From Enterococcus pseudoavium NBRC 100491 (GTDB taxonomy: Bacteria > Bacillota > Bacilli > Lactobacillales > Enterococcaceae), in contig NZ_BCQF01000003.1 of assembly GCF_001544295.1 (NCBI RefSeq), positions 100,785-164,784 on the forward strand: 64,000 nucleotides of DNA, given 5' to 3'. The stretch's first letter is position 1. Every line of letters starts with the position of its first letter. Below the pieces are notes generated by a model. The model saw nothing but the letters and a program-made list of their open reading frames with translations, was not told the origin of the DNA and did no database searches. Below are positions 60,358-64,000 of the stretch, piece after piece. The position numbers and the translations under genes are program-made.

Positions 60358-60452
60358 TAGTTTATAACCACAGACACACAGAAGGATGGTAAAGTATGTC
60401 TCGTAGTCGAAATGACTGATTCAATTAAAAACTTTTTGGAGGAATTTACATA

Positions 60453-61055
60453 ATGAAATTTGGAAAAACGCTTGTACTTACTACGTTACTAACTGCCGGT
60501 GCAGTATTTGCACTAGGAACAAACGATGCTCACGCTGCTGAAAACTACACTGTTCAATCTGGCGATACTTTATCAAAAATCTCAATCAAATTTGCTGGCG
60601 ACAACAGCTTGATTGATTCAATCGCAAAAGAAAACAAAATTTCTAATGTTGACATGATTTTTGAAGGTCAAAACTTAACAATTGATACGGATGCAAAAGG
60701 CTCTGCAACAGTAGCCCCTGCTCAAACTGCGACTGTCCAAGCCGCTCCGGTTGAAGAAACTGCTGCTGTTGAACAAGCGGCTCCTGCACAACAAACCCAA
60801 GCGGCTCCTGCTGCTGAAGCAACAACCCCTGCAAGCACGAACGCTGCTAAAGAATGGATTGCCCAACGTGAATCTAGCGGCTCTTACACAGCCACTAACG
60901 GTCAATACATCGGACGTTACCAATTATCAGCTTCATACTTAAATGGTGACTACTCTGCTGCTAACCAAGAACGCGTTGCTGACCAATACGTAACTTCTCG
61001 CTACGGTTCGTGGGAAGGTGCTCAAGCTTTCTGGCAAGCAAACGGCTGGTACTAA
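60453..61055 (+). CDS. Secreted LysM protein with Apf-type (aggregation-promoting-factor-like) C-terminus
   Basis: 200 residues. A signal peptide (residues 1-28, cleavage after AHA) is followed by one LysM domain at about 31-76 (NYTVQSGDTLSKISIKFAGD) that binds peptidoglycan, then an Ala/Pro/Gln/Glu-rich linker at about 82-130, then a 68-residue C-terminal domain (KEWIAQRESSGSYTATNGQY, IGRYQLSASYLNGDY, ending QAFWQANGWY). That last domain matches lactobacillar Apf proteins and lysozyme-like folds; a Glu in QRES could be catalytic, but activity is unproved. GGAGGA precedes the ATG. Likely abundant on the cell surface. Confidence 0.9.
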   Translation: MKFGKTLVLTTLLTAGAVFALGTNDAHAAENYTVQSGDTLSKISIKFAGDNSLIDSIAKENKISNVDMIFEGQNLTIDTDAKGSATVAPAQTATVQAAPVEETAAVEQAAPAQQTQAAPAAEATTPASTNAAKEWIAQRESSGSYTATNGQYIGRYQLSASYLNGDYSAANQERVADQYVTSRYGSWEGAQAFWQANGWY

Positions 61056-61074
61056 GACGAAGTTTAATTAGAAA

Positions 61075-61108
61075 CAAAAAAATCCCTCGCTTGAGGGATT
61101 TTTTTATT
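61075..61108 (+). terminator. Terminator of the LysM gene
   Basis: AAATCCCTC-GCTT-GAGGGATTT with further A/T pairs and a run of T residues, 20 bases after the stop. Confidence 0.92.
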
Positions 61109-61142
61109 TCAACAGGTTACTTATTTATCTAAAACAACGAAT

Positions 61143-61799
61143 TTATTCAATTTCCTCAAAAAATATTTCCCTTATGGCCGCCCCAATATCTTCAACTTTT
61201 TCAATAATTTGATCTGGGTTGGCTTCCTGTAACTCTTCCAGATCACCAAAACCATACAAAACACCAATACTCTTCAACCGGTTTGCTTTCGCTCCTAAAA
61301 TATCAAATTTTCGATCACCAATCATCACACCAGGAACTTGTTCTAGCTGTGCTAAAGCATACCGCAATACTTCCGTTTTTGTTGAACGCTCTCCAGCTAA
61401 ATCAGCACCAAAAATTCCAGAAAAAAAGTTGGTTAATCCGGCAGTCTCAATGATTTGTTTAGCAAAAGCTTCTGGTTTTGACGTAGCAATAGCTAAATGA
61501 TACTCCTGCGATAGATCCGTCAACATTTCTGTGATCCCAGGATACAACGTTAATTGCGTAATCCCATGATTTCCGTAGTATTCCCGGTACACGTTCACCG
61601 CTTGCTGTGCTTCAGTAAAAGACATTCCGTATAATTGATGCAGGGATTCGCTTAACGGCGGTCCAATAAAACTGTGCAAGGTTGCCTCATCAGGAATTTC
61701 CAAGCCCAATTTTTCCATCATATAACAAATACTATTCAAGATGCCTTCACTTGAATCCGTCAAAGTCCCATCCAAATCAAATAAAACATTTTTCTTCAT
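61143..61799 (-). CDS. HAD family phosphatase (phosphoglycolate phosphatase-like)
   Basis: 218 residues, HAD subfamily IA. Motif I is VLFDLDGTLTDSSEG at about residues 5-19, motif II LAIATSKPEAF near 106-116 with the Lys, motif IV PGVMIGDRKFDILGAKAN near 161-178. The GDRKFDI motif is typical of the GmhB/YihX- and pgp-like phosphatases in lactic acid bacteria; substrate is unknown. ATG 61799 is chosen since AGGAGG lies six bases upstream; the TTG at 61805 would be inside that spacer. No partner genes on this strand. Confidence 0.87.
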   Translation of the reverse strand: MKKNVLFDLDGTLTDSSEGILNSICYMMEKLGLEIPDEATLHSFIGPPLSESLHQLYGMSFTEAQQAVNVYREYYGNHGITQLTLYPGITEMLTDLSQEYHLAIATSKPEAFAKQIIETAGLTNFFSGIFGADLAGERSTKTEVLRYALAQLEQVPGVMIGDRKFDILGAKANRLKSIGVLYGFGDLEELQEANPDQIIEKVEDIGAAIREIFFEEIE

Positions 61800-61861
61800 A
61801 ATCAACCTCCTACTTCTATCCTAATGATTCAGTCCAAAAATATCAACTAAAGGCAAAATCC

Positions 61862-61890
61862 TTGCTTAAAAAAATAAACTCACGTAAACT
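61862..61890 (+). promoter_or_regulatory. Promoter of the dioxygenase-flavin reductase operon
   Basis: TTGCTT (61862-61867), 17 bases, TAAACT (61885-61890). Start point expected near 61897. Confidence 0.5.
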
Positions 61891-61903
61891 TACTTTTAGT
61901 AAG
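61889..61903. promoter_or_regulatory. Dyad at the transcription start, probable repressor site
   Basis: CTTACT-TTT-AGTAAG, a six-base inverted repeat that overlaps the end of the -10 and the likely start point. The position suggests a repressor; quinone/electrophile-sensing MarR- or HxlR-type regulators control such operons elsewhere. Confidence 0.5.
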
Positions 61904-61921
61904 AAACAGGAGGGATTTATT

Positions 61922-62896
61922 ATGGACACACAAATTCGTGGATTACACCATGTTACAGCTATGACTTCTAGCGCCGAAAAGAATTATCGGTTCTTTACTG
62001 ATATTTTAGGTTTACGGATGATCAAAAAAACGGTCAATCAAGATGATATTGAAACTTATCATTTATACTTTACCGATGATACGGGAGCTCCCGGTACTGA
62101 TATGACCTTCTTTGATTTTCCAAACATTCCTAAAGGAAAAAAAGGAACCAATACAATTTCTCGAACAGGTTTCCGTGTTCCAACAGATGCTTCACTAGAA
62201 TATTGGGCAACTCGTTTTTCTAATTTAAGGGTTGAACACGGTGAAATTAAAGAACACTTTGGTAAAAAATACCTTGAGTTTCAGGACTATGATGATCAAT
62301 GGTTCCAATTAGTTTCCGACGAAAAAAATCAAGGGGTTGCCGGTGGGACGCCTTGGAAAAATTCAAACGTTCCTGCTGAACATGCAATCTTTGGTTTAGG
62401 ACCAACCATCGTAACAGTTGCTAAATTTGAACACTTGAAATTAGTTCTAGAAAATCTATTAGGCTTTGAGGAAACTGCTACAGAAGGCAGTCTACACCAG
62501 TTTGAGGTAGCTGAAGGGGGAAATGGTGCGACTATCATAGTAGATGATCAGCCTGATCTATTACCTGCTCAAGAAGGCTATGGTAATGTCCATCATTTAG
62601 CTTTACGAGTTGCCGATGACACGGTCCTCCGAGACTGGATTGAAAAAATCAATGCCCTTGAATTCCCAAATTCTGGTTTTGTTGATCGGTTCTATTTCCA
62701 ATCCGAATATTTCTTAGCAGCCCCTGGTGTCTTATTTAAATTAGCAACCGATGGTCCTGGATTTTTACAAGATGAAACTTATGACCATGCCGGAGAGATT
62801 TTATCATTACCTCCACATCTACAATCAAAACGGGCAGAAATTGAAGCCTATGTTCGACCTTTTGATACATCAGATGCCAATAAAAAACGGCAATAA
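61922..62896 (+). CDS. Ring-cleaving dioxygenase of the VOC/glyoxalase superfamily (MhqO-like)
   Basis: 324 residues with two tandem VOC domains: the first starts IRGLHHVTAMTSSAEKNYRF at about residues 5-24, the second near 155-165 (IFGLGPTIVTVAKFEHLKLV), with metal-ligand His in LHHVT, His in GNVHHLALR near 225 and a likely Glu. Relatives include MhqO/LinE, which open hydroquinone or catechol rings and protect from quinones. ATG 61922 has AGGAGG upstream; the longer start at 61862 would lie upstream of the transcription start. The flavin reductase follows after 11 bases. Confidence 0.88.
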   Translation: MDTQIRGLHHVTAMTSSAEKNYRFFTDILGLRMIKKTVNQDDIETYHLYFTDDTGAPGTDMTFFDFPNIPKGKKGTNTISRTGFRVPTDASLEYWATRFSNLRVEHGEIKEHFGKKYLEFQDYDDQWFQLVSDEKNQGVAGGTPWKNSNVPAEHAIFGLGPTIVTVAKFEHLKLVLENLLGFEETATEGSLHQFEVAEGGNGATIIVDDQPDLLPAQEGYGNVHHLALRVADDTVLRDWIEKINALEFPNSGFVDRFYFQSEYFLAAPGVLFKLATDGPGFLQDETYDHAGEILSLPPHLQSKRAEIEAYVRPFDTSDANKKRQ

Positions 62897-62907
62897 GGAG
62901 AATTGCG

Positions 62908-63528
62908 ATGTTCTTTTATTCCGCCAAAGAGTTAACTACTAAACAAAATTACAAATTTTTGACTGGCAGTATCATTCCTCGCCCGATTGCTTGGATCACC
63001 ACACTTAATCAAGAGACAAAAGTAGTAAATGCAGCTCCTTTTAGCTACTTTAATGTTGTTGCTAAAGAATTGCCTTTAGTCAGTTTATCCATCAATCGTA
63101 ACGACCAGGAAATGAAGGATACAGCATACAATTTACTCCATCAACAAGAAGCTGTAATTCATTTGGTAAACGATGAGCTACTCACTGAAATGAATTGGTC
63201 AGCAGCTTCTCTACCTGCTGAAGAAAGCGAATTAGCTAATAGTAAACTGACTTTATTAGACAGCCATGAAGTTTCTGTGCCCGCTATTCAAGAAGCACCG
63301 ATTCGTTTTGAAGTTCGACTTCATCAATATATTCCGGTCAATGATCACGAAGATACGATTATTAGCGATCTATTTATCCTTGAAGTTTTAAACTACTATT
63401 TTGATGAAAAAATTTTTAATTCAGAAAAAGAATATATTGACCCATTAGCATTGAATCCATTAGCTCGTTTAGCTGGTAACACTTACAGCCATATCGCAAA
63501 AATGATTGATGTTAAAAGACCAAAATAA
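62908..63528 (+). CDS. Flavin reductase-like domain protein
   Basis: 206 residues of the FMN-binding split-barrel flavin reductase group (DIM6/NTAB). Landmarks are FLTGSIIPRPIAWITTLNQE near 15-34, VVNAAPFSYFNVVAKELPLV near 37-56, and SLSINRNDQEMKDTAYNL near 57-74. It binds FMN and reduces flavins or small electrophiles with NAD(P)H. AAGGAG precedes the ATG. The pairing with a ring-cleaving dioxygenase suggests quinone or aromatic-electrophile detoxification. Confidence 0.88.
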   Translation: MFFYSAKELTTKQNYKFLTGSIIPRPIAWITTLNQETKVVNAAPFSYFNVVAKELPLVSLSINRNDQEMKDTAYNLLHQQEAVIHLVNDELLTEMNWSAASLPAEESELANSKLTLLDSHEVSVPAIQEAPIRFEVRLHQYIPVNDHEDTIISDLFILEVLNYYFDEKIFNSEKEYIDPLALNPLARLAGNTYSHIAKMIDVKRPK

Positions 63529-63565
63529 ATAAGGAGTGAGCTTAAACGAGCTCACTCCTTATTTT
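63529..63565. terminator. Convergent terminator between the flavin reductase and HesB-like genes
   Basis: AAGGAGTGAGCT/AGCTCACTCCTT stem with a six-base loop and AT-rich flanks; it overlaps the last codons of the HesB-like gene. Confidence 0.8.
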
Positions 63566-63905
63566 CGCGTAAATCAATAATTTGAACATTTCCGTCAATC
63601 TGACCGCTCGGGCCCTTTAATTTAATCAAAGACATCCGAGGATCAAACGTTAACGTCATTTGATCTTCCAAATACATTTTTGAATGTTTCTTAATAGCAA
63701 TTTTACCGATATTACTTTCAACATCTAACGTATAATCCGAATGATCTTGATCCTTAGTCAAAATCAGTAAACGAAAACTAATATTTAATGCACAACTACC
63801 GGACTTTGAATAGCGTCCTACACCATCATCCAAATCTAATACAATTCGACTGTCTTGATATTGTTCAAGCTTTTTTACTAATTCATCTGCTATTTCTATA
63901 TACAT
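63552..63905 (-). CDS. Iron-sulfur cluster biosynthesis family protein (HesB/YfhF-like domain)
   Basis: 117 residues. The pattern MYIEIADELVKKLEQYQDSR, then IVLDLDDGVGRYSKSGSCAL, and a beta-rich rest match the Fe-S_biosyn (HesB-like) family of lactic acid bacteria. Only one Cys (in GSCALN) is present, so the A-type carrier triad is incomplete and a true Fe-S carrier role is doubtful. ATG 63905 has GAGGTGATG upstream; earlier starts lie in or before that site. Confidence 0.78.
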   Translation of the reverse strand: MYIEIADELVKKLEQYQDSRIVLDLDDGVGRYSKSGSCALNISFRLLILTKDQDHSDYTLDVESNIGKIAIKKHSKMYLEDQMTLTFDPRMSLIKLKGPSGQIDGNVQIIDLRENKE

Positions 63906-63967
63906 GAAACTCATCACCTCATACAAAGCATAACACGAAATCTAAAATCAACTTACTACTTTGCTCA

Positions 63968-63999
63968 CAAAAAAAAGACAATCTAAAAGATTGTCTTTA
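63968..63999 (-). terminator. Terminator of a gene to the right of the window
   Basis: AAAGACAATCT/AGATTGTCTTT with a three-base loop, then eight T residues on the minus strand. Confidence 0.8.
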
Positions 64000-64000
64000 A

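Larger units (their letters stand above)
59694..60452. other. Long intergenic region between the sugar island and the LysM gene
   Basis: About 760 bases without a convincing coding frame. It holds a 15-base-pair hairpin (59911-59955), a terminator-like hairpin on the minus strand (59849-59873), a perfect TATAAT on the plus strand (59903-59908) without a -35, and three TGTWAC motifs (60321-60357) ahead of the LysM gene. The rest is AT-rich. The two hairpins could belong to an unannotated small RNA. Confidence 0.5.

Overview
The window reads as a chromosomal segment of a low-GC Gram-positive coccus, most likely Enterococcus or a close relative in the Enterococcaceae. The evidence is the order atpBEFHAGDC - DUF1146 - murA - epuA, the pair rpoY-rnjA, a T-box-controlled valS, ezrA next to a thiI/cysteine desulfurase pair, an Apf-type LysM secreted protein, and strong AGGAGG-type ribosome binding sites with several TTG starts. 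I see no transposase, prophage, plasmid gene or CRISPR array. Genus is an inference from gene content and protein character; no search was run.

Layout. (1) 1-4.7 kb: livF-G-M-H-J branched-chain amino acid ABC importer on the minus strand (livF runs off the left edge), with one strong promoter flanked by a near-perfect CodY box and a cre-like site. (2) 5-14.3 kb: yidD, epuA, murA, a DUF1146 protein and the complete F1Fo ATP synthase operon. (3) 14.5-20.2 kb: smpB, rnr, a carboxylesterase and secG, then a small acetyltransferase, a ferredoxin-like protein, an unrecognised 111-residue protein and a gamma-carbonic anhydrase. (4) 20.3-26.1 kb: a heterodimeric ABC exporter with one degenerate ATP site, divergent from rpoY-rnjA. 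(5) 26.2-38.3 kb: an orphan TetR-type regulator, cspA, radC, a HAD hydrolase, folC, T-box-valS, rex, thiI, a cysteine desulfurase and ezrA. (6) 38.5-50.2 kb: aspartate kinase, MazG-like, Cof-type and DUF72 proteins, asparaginase, acyl-ACP thioesterase, fructosamine-kinase-like, tyrosine phosphatase, pepC, an acyltransferase, tRNA-Asn, a beta-lactamase-fold serine hydrolase and tRNA-Thr. (7) 50.4-59.7 kb: a sugar island with a mannose-family PTS (EIIB, C, D, A), a GH35 beta-galactosidase, two GntR regulators, AgaS, LacD and LacC. (8) 59.7-64 kb: an 830-base intergenic stretch with hairpins, the LysM/Apf protein, a HAD phosphatase, a VOC dioxygenase with a flavin reductase, and a HesB-like protein.

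How the parts fit. The sugar island forms a nearly complete route: PTS uptake and phosphorylation of a beta-galactoside (galacto-N-biose or lacto-N-biose is the best guess), intracellular GH35 cleavage, deamination/isomerisation by AgaS to tagatose-6-phosphate, then LacC and LacD to triose phosphates. No GalNAc-6-phosphate deacetylase (NagA) is present in the window. Each half of the island has its own GntR regulator and its own palindrome over or near a promoter; the PTS half also has a cre-like site. Other regulatory reads that follow directly from sequence are the valS T-box, a Rex-like operator over the rex start point, a palindrome between promoter and gene of the TetR regulator, a dyad over the start point of the dioxygenase operon, and a hairpin that encloses the radC ribosome binding site. 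A family of related GTGTGACA/TGTCACAC hairpins serves as transcription terminators throughout.
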